NCBI RefSeq assembly: GCF_011089885.1
Contig: NZ_JAANBD010000015.1
Coordinates: forward strand, 210,555 to 274,554
Direction: 5' to 3'
From: Thioalkalivibrio sp. XN279
GTDB taxonomy: Bacteria; Pseudomonadota; Gammaproteobacteria; Steroidobacterales; XN24
DNA length: 64,000 nucleotides
A program made the translations under genes and the position numbers. Shown here one piece after another: positions 18,396 through 25,506 of this stretch (its first letter is position 1; every line of letters begins with the position of its first letter). The notes below the pieces were generated by a model, which saw only the letters and a list, made by a program, of their open reading frames with translations, ran no database searches and was not told the origin of the DNA.

Positions 18396-19393
18396 GGCTC
18401 TTCGCCGGCGAAGATCGCCACCTCGCGCCCCGCGGCGTCGGCCCGGCCCCGGTACATGCCTTCCGTGCTGAAGGACAGGCTGTAACGACCCGCACCGTCC
18501 AGCACGATGACGCCGCCGAGGCCGCCGAGAGCCCGGATTTCCTCCAGCACGCCGCTGGCCGCCGCAGCGGGCGTGTCTCCGCCCAGGCTCATGCGGGCAC
18601 AGATGGCGTGCGCCGCCGCGGCGCGGATGAAGTACTCGCCGTCGCCGGTGGCGGACACGGCGCAGCCTGTATCCGCCCAGGTGCCGGCGCCGATGACGGG
18701 CACGTCGCCGAGGCGCCCCCAGCGCTTGGCCGTGGTGCCGCCGGTGGAGGTCGCGGCCGCGAGCCGCCCGCCGGCGTCCAGCGCCACGGCGCCGACGGTG
18801 CCGAAGCGGCCCTGGTCCGGTTCTATGGGCAGTGCGCCCTGCAGGATCGCGTGTTGCAGCTGCTGCCAGCGCCGCTCGGTGCGGAACCAGCTGCTCGGCT
18901 TGAGCTCCAGTCCCTGGTCGATGGCGAACTCGATCGCGCCCTCGCCGGCGAGGAAAACATGCGGCGAGGCTTCCATGACGCGGCGCGCGAGCAGCACCGG
19001 GTTGCGCACCCAGCGCACGGCGCCCACGGCGCCCGCCTGCCGCGTCGCCCCGTCCATGATGGACGCGTCCAGCTCGTTACGCCCGTCGGCGGTGAATACC
19101 GCGCCGCGCCCGGCGTTGAACAGCGGCGAGTCCTCCATCGGCACGATGGCGGCGGTGACGGCGTCGAGCGCGCTGCCGCCGCTCTCCAGCACGCGCCAGC
19201 CGGCCTCCAGGGCTGCGTGCAGCGCCGCCTCGTAGGCGGCACGGTCGTCCGCACTCATGTCCGCCGCGCGCAGCGTGCCGGCGCCGCCGTGGATCAGCAG
19301 CACGGGTTCAGCCGCTGCCGCAGGCTGGGCTGCGGCGGGCATCAGGGCGGCGAGGGCGGCGAGAGTGGCGAGAGTGGGAAGAAACTTCGTCAT
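18392..19393 (-). CDS. Isoaspartyl peptidase / L-asparaginase (Ntn hydrolase), exported
   Basis: The 333-residue precursor has an Ala-rich signal peptide (about residues 1-28), then LLIHGGAGT, SPLFNAGRGAVF and DASIMDG. Autocleavage is expected between Gly198 and Thr199 in RFGTVGAVALD, making Thr199 the nucleophile of the plant-type asparaginase family. The ATG overlaps the phosphatase stop (19390-19393). The family usually has a polar residue before GTVG, whereas here it is Phe. It removes isoaspartyl residues or asparagine, presumably in the periplasm. Confidence 0.9.
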   Translation of the reverse strand: MTKFLPTLATLAALAALMPAAAQPAAAAEPVLLIHGGAGTLRAADMSADDRAAYEAALHAALEAGWRVLESGGSALDAVTAAIVPMEDSPLFNAGRGAVFTADGRNELDASIMDGATRQAGAVGAVRWVRNPVLLARRVMEASPHVFLAGEGAIEFAIDQGLELKPSSWFRTERRWQQLQHAILQGALPIEPDQGRFGTVGAVALDAGGRLAAATSTGGTTAKRWGRLGDVPVIGAGTWADTGCAVSATGDGEYFIRAAAAHAICARMSLGGDTPAAAASGVLEEIRALGGLGGVIVLDGAGRYSLSFSTEGMYRGRADAAGREVAIFAGEEP

Positions 19394-20283
19394 GGGTTCT
19401 CCTGTTGCAGCGGGATCTGGCGCGGCGCGGGCAGCAGCCGGGCCACGGCCGCGCCCGGCCGGCGCCGGAAAGCGATGACAGTGAGGTCGTCCGGCTTGCT
19501 GGGATGCTCGCCCGGCGCGTCCTCGGCGGCGCCGCGCATGCGCGCCAGCGCCTGTTCCGCCAGCGCGCCGACGCGCCGGTCCAGCCGGCCACAGCGCATC
19601 AGCCCCGCAATTTCCTGCAGGCGCATGTTGTCCACCAGCCCGTCACTGCATACCAGCACCGTGTCGTGTGCGGCGAGCCGCACGGCGGAGCCGACCTCGA
19701 TGCGCATGTCGCGGCTGCCGAGGAAGTTCGACACCAGGTGCCGGTCTTCATGGTGCAGGGCTTCTTCGTGGTCGACCAGCCCGGCCTGCAGCGCGAAACC
19801 CACCGGCGAGTGGGACAGGGTGCGCAACTTCAGGCGGCCGCGCTGGCCGAGCACGATGACTTCCGAGTCGCCGATGTTGTAGGCGCGCACCATGCCGTCG
19901 CACAGCTCGGCCACCACCAGCGTCGTGGCGCTGCCGTTGGCCAGCGCCAGCACGGCGTCGTTGGCGCGGGAGATGCCGTCGAGTATGGCCGCCTGCAGGG
20001 CGCGGCCCTGCGCGAACTCCTGCTCCACGACCGCCGCCAGCGTGGCGATGGCGCAGGCCGCAGCAGCGCCGCCGCCGGGCATCCCGCCCATGCCGTCCGC
20101 TACCGCCAGCACCGCGTTGCGCGCGTCCAGCGGCAGGACCAGCAGGGCGTCTTCGCTTTTTGCCTTGCCCGCGCACGGCGCCGTCCAGGCGACTGCAGCG
20201 CCGTCCGTCACACGCAGCAGGGCTTCTGTCCGGGCCTGGGCCGTGGCGAGCTGCAGGCCTTCCTCGGCCGGGAATGCGCTCAC
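19390..20283 (-). CDS. PP2C-family serine/threonine phosphatase
   Basis: The 297-residue protein uses a GTG at 20283 overlapping the kinase stop by 4 nt (GTGA). PP2C motifs are KSEDALLV, AVADGMGGMPGGG (metal-binding Asp), IGDSEVIVLG, VCSDGLVDN and KPDDLTVIAF. It is expected to dephosphorylate Ser/Thr on targets of the coupled kinase, as in PrpC/PrkC or Stp/Stk pairs. There is no membrane segment, so it should be cytoplasmic. The acidic residues needed for the two-metal centre appear intact. Confidence 0.9.
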   Translation of the reverse strand: MSAFPAEEGLQLATAQARTEALLRVTDGAAVAWTAPCAGKAKSEDALLVLPLDARNAVLAVADGMGGMPGGGAAAACAIATLAAVVEQEFAQGRALQAAILDGISRANDAVLALANGSATTLVVAELCDGMVRAYNIGDSEVIVLGQRGRLKLRTLSHSPVGFALQAGLVDHEEALHHEDRHLVSNFLGSRDMRIEVGSAVRLAAHDTVLVCSDGLVDNMRLQEIAGLMRCGRLDRRVGALAEQALARMRGAAEDAPGEHPSKPDDLTVIAFRRRPGAAVARLLPAPRQIPLQQENP

Positions 20284-21179
20284 CGGGCCGCCGCCGGGCG
20301 CCGGATACGTTCGAATGCAGCCAGCATCTGCTGGCCGTCGCGGTAGCGGCGCCCCGGCTTGACCTCGATGGCCCGCCGGATCAGCGCCACCATGTCGGGG
20401 TGCAGCTTCTGGCGCAGCCGCGCCGCACCGGGCGGCGGCCAGTCGTAGGGCCAGCGCGGCAGGACGCCGGCGAACATGCGGTACAGCACCAGGCCGACCG
20501 AGAACACGTCGGAGGCCAGCAGCGGGCGTCCCATGGCCTGTTCCGGCGCCACGTAGCCCACTGTGCCGGAGCCGGAGGCCTCGATCCTGCCCCGCGCCAG
20601 CTTGGAGAAGCCGAAATCCGCCAGGCGCAGCTGGTTGTCCGGGAACAGGATGAAGTTGTCGGGCTTGATGTCGCAGTGGATGATGCGCTCCTCGTGCGCG
20701 TGCGCCACTCCCGCCAGGATCTGGGCCGTGAAGTCCAGCGCCTTGGCGGTCGAGATGCGTTTCTGCAGCCTGCTGCCCAGGGTCTCTACCCCCAGCGGCA
20801 TGGAAATCACGAAGTAGCCGTCGATGAAGCAGGCGTTCTGGATCGGCAGGATGTTGGGGTGGTCGAGTTTCGCCAGCATGCGGACTTCCTTGCGGAAATC
20901 GGCCAGGAAATAGTCGTCCATCATGCGGCGGTGCGGGATCTTGAGGGCCACGCGCAGGCCGTGGATGGTGTCGTAGGCCTGGTAGACGGTCGCCAGCGGG
21001 CCGTCCGACAGGCGCCGCTCGATGCGGTATTTGCCCAGTTTTTGCCTGGCTCTCAGCAAGGTCCACGACTCCGGGGATCGCGCCTGGCGCGGCCCGGGAG
21101 GGGCGGCGCCGGAAGTCCCGGAATATAGGGCAAAGCCGCCGTCGGCGCGAGGCATTGAATTTTCCGTCCGTCGCGCCAT
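20280..21179 (-). CDS. Serine/threonine protein kinase (Hanks type)
   Basis: The 299-residue protein contains one kinase domain from about residue 49: YRIERRLSDGPLATVYQAYD (altered Gly loop), VALKIP (Lys), HCDIKPDNFIL (catalytic loop, HCD instead of HRD), ADFGFSK (DFG) and GTVGYVAPEQAMG. HCD and loss of the GxGxxG pattern are unusual, but the catalytic Lys and Asp are kept. There is no membrane helix or sensor domain, unlike PknB. ATGs at 21179 and 21155 are both possible. It is translationally coupled to the PP2C gene. Confidence 0.9.
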   Translation of the reverse strand: MARRTENSMPRADGGFALYSGTSGAAPPGPRQARSPESWTLLRARQKLGKYRIERRLSDGPLATVYQAYDTIHGLRVALKIPHRRMMDDYFLADFRKEVRMLAKLDHPNILPIQNACFIDGYFVISMPLGVETLGSRLQKRISTAKALDFTAQILAGVAHAHEERIIHCDIKPDNFILFPDNQLRLADFGFSKLARGRIEASGSGTVGYVAPEQAMGRPLLASDVFSVGLVLYRMFAGVLPRWPYDWPPPGAARLRQKLHPDMVALIRRAIEVKPGRRYRDGQQMLAAFERIRRPAAAR

Positions 21180-21265
21180 CTAAGGGTGCTGAGGGCCGCG
21201 GCGGAACCGCTCGCGGCTGCCGCGCGAACACATGGGTGCCAAGCAAGAGGTGGAGCAAGCCGACG

Positions 21266-21478
21266 ATGAGTGGATACGCACGCAAGGACTTCCCGCAGGA
21301 CGCCGATTTCGAGTTCGCCGGGGACGGTGAGCCGATCGAGGTCTTGTCGGACATCGGCCGCCGCGAGGCGCAGCGCAGCGGTCCGGGCACCGCGGCGCGG
21401 CGCACGCTCGAGGCGCTGGCCGAGAGCCGCCGCCTGAGCCGCGAGCTGGCCGACCTCGAGAGTTTCGACGACCTGTAG
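21266..21478 (+). CDS. PA3496-like small protein
   Basis: The 70-residue acidic and helical protein starts MSGYARKDFPQDADFEFAGD and ends with a helix, ARRTLEALAESRRLSRELAD, then SFDDL. This arrangement (acidic N-terminus, R-rich helix, D/E-L ending) resembles the PA3496 family of putative envelope integrity proteins. The ATG at 21266 follows AAGAGGTGGAG. The function is not established and the similarity is judged by eye. Confidence 0.65.
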   Translation: MSGYARKDFPQDADFEFAGDGEPIEVLSDIGRREAQRSGPGTAARRTLEALAESRRLSRELADLESFDDL

Positions 21479-21484
21479 ACGGCC

Positions 21485-21490
21485 TATAAT
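21485..21490 (+). promoter_or_regulatory. Candidate -10 box upstream of DUF4136 lipoprotein
   Basis: A TATAAT lies 38 nt before the lipoprotein ATG and 6 nt after the preceding stop. The -35 region has no clear match to TTGACA. Confidence 0.4.
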
Positions 21491-21528
21491 CGGATCACCA
21501 TGACGATACCGCAGCAGAGGCGCGAGCG

Positions 21529-22122
21529 ATGAGCAGCATATGCATGCGCGGACTGGCCCTGGCGGCCGGGTTGGCGGTGCTGGCCGGCTGCGCCACAGCG
21601 GGTCCGGACATCAGCACCGACTACGACAGTTCCGCTGATTTCTCCCAGTACCGCACGTTCGCTTTCATGAGCCGCGACGAGCGCGGCGTGGAGCGCTCGT
21701 ACGACACCATCGCGGATCGGCGCCTCATGTCCGCCGTGACCCGTGAGATGGAAGCCCGCGGCTATCGGCGCGTCGAGGCGGGCGCCGACCTGCTGGTCAA
21801 CTTCGCGGTCAGCACCGAGGAGGTGGAAGACCTGCGCACCGTCCCGTCCTCGGTCATCCCGCCGCCCTGGTACGGCTGGCGTACCGGCTACTACTACGAC
21901 CCCTGGCCGGCCTACAGCTACGAGACGCGCATCGACCGCTACCAGCGCGGCACCCTGTTCGTAGACCTCGTCGATGCAGAGCGACGCCAGCTGGTATGGG
22001 AGGGTCGCGCGGTGGGACGCGTGACGCGCGAGGCGCGCGAGGACCCGGGCGCAGCACTCGACCAGGCGGTCAGCGAGATTTTCGCCCGCTATCCCTTCAC
22101 GGCCGGGCCCGCGCCCCGCTGA
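21529..22122 (+). CDS. DUF4136 lipoprotein
   Basis: The 197-residue protein has a lipoprotein signal with lipobox LAGC (Cys near residue 21). The mature part begins ISTDYDSSADFSQYRTFAF, the classic opening of DUF4136, and ends with RGTLFVDLVDAERRQLVWEG, the second hallmark. A Pro/Tyr/Trp-rich insert (PPPWYGWRTGYYYDPWPAY) is in the middle. It is probably outer-membrane anchored. No function is known for the family. Confidence 0.9.
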   Translation: MSSICMRGLALAAGLAVLAGCATAGPDISTDYDSSADFSQYRTFAFMSRDERGVERSYDTIADRRLMSAVTREMEARGYRRVEAGADLLVNFAVSTEEVEDLRTVPSSVIPPPWYGWRTGYYYDPWPAYSYETRIDRYQRGTLFVDLVDAERRQLVWEGRAVGRVTREAREDPGAALDQAVSEIFARYPFTAGPAPR

Positions 22123-22131
22123 CGGGACCTT

Positions 22132-22566
22132 TCACCGCGTCCTGCCCGTCGCCGGGTCACTGCGGCGGCGGGTCGGATCGCGCGGCACCACGTCGCAGGC
22201 CTGGCCCTCGTGCCGCGCGGCGGCCACCGTGTCATTCCTGATCTCGAAGAACAGCGTGCACTCGCCCTGTGGCGCCGGGCTGCGGGGCTGTCGCGGGCGG
22301 CCGGGATCCAGCGGTGCGCCCGGGTCTGCAAGCTGCTCGATCCGCGGGTCCAGGCTCCGGGTGCGCTCGTACACCAGCACCGTCGCGCCGTCCGCCTCGC
22401 TCACGGTACGCAGCGGCGGCCCCCAGGCATCCAGCAGTGCCGAGGTCGAGGCGCCGACCCAGGCGTCGAGGTCCTGCTGCCACCAGGGTGTGGCGGCGCA
22501 GGCGGTGAGCAGCAGGGCGGCGAGCAGGGTTGCCGCCGCGTGACGGCGGGAGAGGGACGGGCTCAT
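22132..22566 (-). CDS. Small hypothetical lipoprotein
   Basis: The 144-residue protein has a signal ending in the lipobox LTAC, then TPWWQQDLDAWVGASTSALL and WGPPLRTVSEADG, the pattern of small lipoproteins that begin with a helix and a W-G-x-P turn. The C-terminus is Pro/Arg-rich and probably disordered. It follows the thioredoxin/DsbD-like gene by 7 nt on the same strand and may be cotranscribed with the cytochrome module. I do not recognise a function. Confidence 0.75.
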   Translation of the reverse strand: MSPSLSRRHAAATLLAALLLTACAATPWWQQDLDAWVGASTSALLDAWGPPLRTVSEADGATVLVYERTRSLDPRIEQLADPGAPLDPGRPRQPRSPAPQGECTLFFEIRNDTVAAARHEGQACDVVPRDPTRRRSDPATGRTR

Positions 22567-22573
22567 GCCCGGA

Positions 22574-23869
22574 TCATATCAGTCCCGCGCGCCGGCTGAT
22601 GAGGTGGATCACCCAGGTCAGCGCCACCGCGCCGAGCAGCAGCACGATGGCGATGCCGGCGTTGTTCAGCGCCGTCGGCGCGACCAGCATCAGCGCCCCC
22701 AGGCCCAGCATCATCATCCCCGACATGAGCTTCAGCAGCCGTCCCTCGGCCTCGCCCAGCTTGCGCGAACCGAACTTCATCACGAACAGCAGGACGATGA
22801 TCAACAGCGGGATGACGTAGATGATGTTGTACAGCACCAGGTACATGTAATAGACGAACGTGTCGGCCTCGCGCAGCGTCAGGATGCGCGTGTAGACCAT
22901 GGGCAGTCCCGCCGTGCACAGCAGCTCGTAGGAGTTCACCGCCACCGCGAGGATGGCGGTGCCCGCGAGCATGGCCCAGACGCTCTTGGCGGCGACGAGG
23001 TTGCGCATGCGCTGGTACATGCCGGGCTTCTTCGATTCCGGGATGGACAGCGACGGGCCGCCGGACTGGAACCAGAAGTAGTCCTTGATGTTGATCGCGG
23101 CGAGGCCGACGGCGATGACGCCGGCGATGACCGTCACCAGCCTGAGCTCGCCCAGCAGCAGGAAGACGTTCAGCCAGGCGGCCATGAAGACGAAATAGAT
23201 CAGTCCCGAGATGAGGACGAAGGTGCCGCCGACCAGCATCATGCGGGCGCGGCTGCGCGCATGCACCATCAGGCTGAGCAGGAACAGCAGCACGAAGAAG
23301 GCGCAGGGATTGAAGGCGTCCAACCCGGCGATGACCACGGTGAGGATCGGCAGGCCCCAGTCGGACGGGTCGATCATCCCGAGCAGCGGCACCTGCACGC
23401 CCATGACCTCGCCGGGCTTCGGCCCGCCGCCGCCGGCGCTCGCACCGGAGAACATGGCGATGGCCTCGTCCGGGTTGGCGCGGCAGTGCTCGAGCCGGGC
23501 CAGCAGCACGGCGCCGGTGGTCTCGGCGTTGTCGAAGCCGGTGTGCATGGTGCCGCAGAAGATGAAGGCGGGGACGCTGCGCGCCTGCTCGCCGATGGCA
23601 CGCGCCGTGTCGCGGTAAAGGATGCCGTTGTCGCGGCTCTTGGTGATCTCGAAGGCGCGCAGGTCGATCCACTCGCGGGCGTCCAGGCCGGCGATGAAGG
23701 GCTTCGCTTCCTGGCAGTGCGGGCAGGTGTCGGAATAGAAATACCAGACAACAATGCGCGGTTCGCCGTCGGGGCCGGCACTCAGCCACTCCACTTCGGC
23801 GCGCGCCGACGACGCGCACAGCAGCAGCGCCAGCGCGGCGAGGAACAGGGTCAGGGTCTTGTAATGCAT
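22574..23869 (-). CDS. Thioredoxin-like domain fused to DsbD/CcdA-like membrane domain
   Basis: The 431-residue protein has a signal peptide (about 1-24), a thioredoxin-like domain with Cys49-Pro-His-Cys52 in YSDTCPHCQEAKPF, and then six or more membrane helices from about residue 175. These include GLDAFNPCAFFVLLFLLSLM and VNSYELLCTAGLPMVYTRIL, each with a membrane-embedded Cys-containing motif as in CcdA/DsbD electron carriers. It likely moves reducing power across the inner membrane. Directly downstream of two multihaem cytochrome genes, it could keep CXXCH cysteines reduced for haem attachment (inference). Confidence 0.82.
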   Translation of the reverse strand: MHYKTLTLFLAALALLLCASSARAEVEWLSAGPDGEPRIVVWYFYSDTCPHCQEAKPFIAGLDAREWIDLRAFEITKSRDNGILYRDTARAIGEQARSVPAFIFCGTMHTGFDNAETTGAVLLARLEHCRANPDEAIAMFSGASAGGGGPKPGEVMGVQVPLLGMIDPSDWGLPILTVVIAGLDAFNPCAFFVLLFLLSLMVHARSRARMMLVGGTFVLISGLIYFVFMAAWLNVFLLLGELRLVTVIAGVIAVGLAAINIKDYFWFQSGGPSLSIPESKKPGMYQRMRNLVAAKSVWAMLAGTAILAVAVNSYELLCTAGLPMVYTRILTLREADTFVYYMYLVLYNIIYVIPLLIIVLLFVMKFGSRKLGEAEGRLLKLMSGMMMLGLGALMLVAPTALNNAGIAIVLLLGAVALTWVIHLISRRAGLI

Positions 23870-23881
23870 CGCTCGTCCACT

Positions 23882-23918
23882 CCGCCGGAGCGCTGAACTC
23901 TACTCAGCGCTCCGGCGG
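23882..23918. other. Perfect 15-bp hairpin in cytochrome operon intergenic gap
   Basis: The arms CCGCCGGAGCGCTGA and TCAGCGCTCCGGCGG pair perfectly around a 7-nt loop. The hairpin lies between the NapC-like stop (23964) and the thioredoxin/DsbD-like start (23869). No T-run follows on the transcribed strand, so a processing or stabilising stem is as likely as a terminator. Confidence 0.7.
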
Positions 23919-23963
23919 CGGGCAATTGTGGCAAGTGCTTGGGAACTTTTCCCGCGCAGGCCG

Positions 23964-25391
23964 CTACGGGTTCAGCTCTTGCAGGATCTCCGGGTTCTCC
24001 TCGCGCGTCGCCAGCACGGTGTGGCACAGCGTGCAGTTGCGCGAGATCCCCTCGCCCTCGGCGGTCTTGTGTTCCCGGTTGTGGCAGCGGAAGCAGCCCG
24101 GTGCGTTCTCGCGGCTGCGGATCGGCGGGTGACCGCTGTGGTCCGGGTAGGTATCCCAGCGCACGTTCATGTGCGGAAACACGTTCCAGCTATAGATGTC
24201 GCCCAGTGCGTCCGCGGCCTCCGTGATCGCCGCGGCCTTTTCGACCACGAGGTCCGGGTAGTTCTCTCGGTAGAAGGCCTGCAGCGACTCGGCCACGCCG
24301 ATGCGGGCGTCTTCCTTCGTCTCGTAGTCGGCCTCCTCGATGATACGCACGCCCTCGCGCTTGATGTACGGCAGGGTCTTGTCGATTTTTCCGCCGGACA
24401 TGAGGATGTCCAGTTCCTCGCCCGGGTGACGGTAAATGTGTGTCGGGCGGTTGTGGCAGTCGACGCAGTCCATGGTGCGCCACTCGCCCGGGTCCTCGGG
24501 CATGTTGTCCGCCAGGAAGACCTTTTTCGTGCCGTCGGCCAGCGTCATCTCGATGTCGTAGACCTCCATCCTGCTGGGGTCGGAGCGATACCGGATCTCG
24601 ATATTCGGGTCCACGTGCCAGTGAATGCCCGAGGACTCGCGCCCGGCGAGGCCGCCGACCTTGAGCAGGATGGCGCTCTTGAGCTCGGTGTTGGCTTCGT
24701 CCTCGTCGTAAATGGTATCGATCTTCAGCTTGTCGCCGACGAACACCGTCGGCCAGTGGCACTGTTCGCAGGTGTCGCGCGCCGGGCGCAAGTCGTGCAA
24801 TGGCGTATGGATCGGCCGCGGGTAGATGTCCAGCGCCACCGCCACCAGCTGCCAGGCGCCGTCCATCTTCGACTTCACGAACCAGTCGGCGCCGGGGCCG
24901 ATGTGGCAGTCGACGCAGCCCACGCGCGAGTGCGGCGAGCGGCTGTGTGCGGTGTGCTCCGGCTCCATCACGGCGTGACAGGCCAGGCCGCAGAACGCGG
25001 TCGAGTCCATCACTTCCACGCCCTTGTAGGTGGCGCCGGCGATCACGACGATGTTCACCAGCGTCAGCACCAGGAAGATCACCATCGCCTTGCGCGTCGT
25101 CTCCTGGTTGAGGTCGATCACAGGGAACAGCGGCGGCGCCTTGCCTTCCGCAGCGAGCTTTGCGGCGCGCTTGCGCTGCCGGTAAATCCCGACCGGGATC
25201 ATCAGCAAGCCCAGCACGAAGAACATCGGCAAGATCAGGAAGGTCACGATGCCGAGATACGGCCCGCCTTCGAAGCCGACGGCGTGGACGATGAACAGGG
25301 CCACGATCAGCGTCAGGGTAGCCACCGCCAGCGCAGTGCCGGCAAGGCTGATGGGGTTCTGGGTCAGGGCGGCAAAGAAGTGTCGAGCCAT
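23964..25391 (-). CDS. NapC/NirT-like membrane-anchored multihaem cytochrome c
   Basis: The 475-residue protein has three N-terminal membrane helices (about 16-38, 46-70 and 101-120). The first haem site is an unusual CX3CH, CGLACH at 134-139, and five CXXCH sites follow (CVDCH, CEQCH, CVDCH, CFRCH, CTLCH), so six haems are predicted. VMEPEHTAHSRSPHS after the first haem is typical of the NapC/NirT family, which takes electrons from the quinol pool. NapC itself has one membrane helix and four haems, so this is an enlarged variant. It lies 115 nt after the 11-haem cytochrome gene. Confidence 0.9.
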   Translation of the reverse strand: MARHFFAALTQNPISLAGTALAVATLTLIVALFIVHAVGFEGGPYLGIVTFLILPMFFVLGLLMIPVGIYRQRKRAAKLAAEGKAPPLFPVIDLNQETTRKAMVIFLVLTLVNIVVIAGATYKGVEVMDSTAFCGLACHAVMEPEHTAHSRSPHSRVGCVDCHIGPGADWFVKSKMDGAWQLVAVALDIYPRPIHTPLHDLRPARDTCEQCHWPTVFVGDKLKIDTIYDEDEANTELKSAILLKVGGLAGRESSGIHWHVDPNIEIRYRSDPSRMEVYDIEMTLADGTKKVFLADNMPEDPGEWRTMDCVDCHNRPTHIYRHPGEELDILMSGGKIDKTLPYIKREGVRIIEEADYETKEDARIGVAESLQAFYRENYPDLVVEKAAAITEAADALGDIYSWNVFPHMNVRWDTYPDHSGHPPIRSRENAPGCFRCHNREHKTAEGEGISRNCTLCHTVLATREENPEILQELNP

Positions 25392-25418
25392 GGTTGTTTT
25401 CCTCTTGGGGACGCACGA

Positions 25419-25444
25419 GGCCCCACCGATCTCTCGGCGGGGCC
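25419..25444. other. Hairpin A between the two cytochrome genes
   Basis: GGCCCCACCGA and TCGGCGGGGCC pair at 10 of 11 positions around a TCTC loop. It sits in the leader of the NapC-like gene on the minus strand, with hairpin B about 25 nt upstream. It may tune the relative expression of the two cytochromes; there is no T-run. Confidence 0.5.
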
Positions 25445-25468
25445 CCGGGCCTATCCCTGGTTGAATAC

Positions 25469-25493
25469 CCGGGCGGCCGTCCTGGTCGCCCGG
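25469..25493. other. Hairpin B between the two cytochrome genes
   Basis: CCGGGCGGCC pairs with the GGTCGCCCGG side (10 pairs including one G-T) around a 5-nt loop. It lies 14 nt downstream of the 11-haem gene stop on the minus strand. It is possibly an attenuator or RNA-stabilising stem. Confidence 0.5.
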
Positions 25494-25506
25494 ATAGTTG
25501 CAGTCA

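Noticed and set aside
19390..21405. A single kinase-phosphatase fusion read in one frame
   Set aside because: The kinase and phosphatase are in different frames joined by a GTGA overlap; the fused frame reads only part of the kinase region in the wrong frame.
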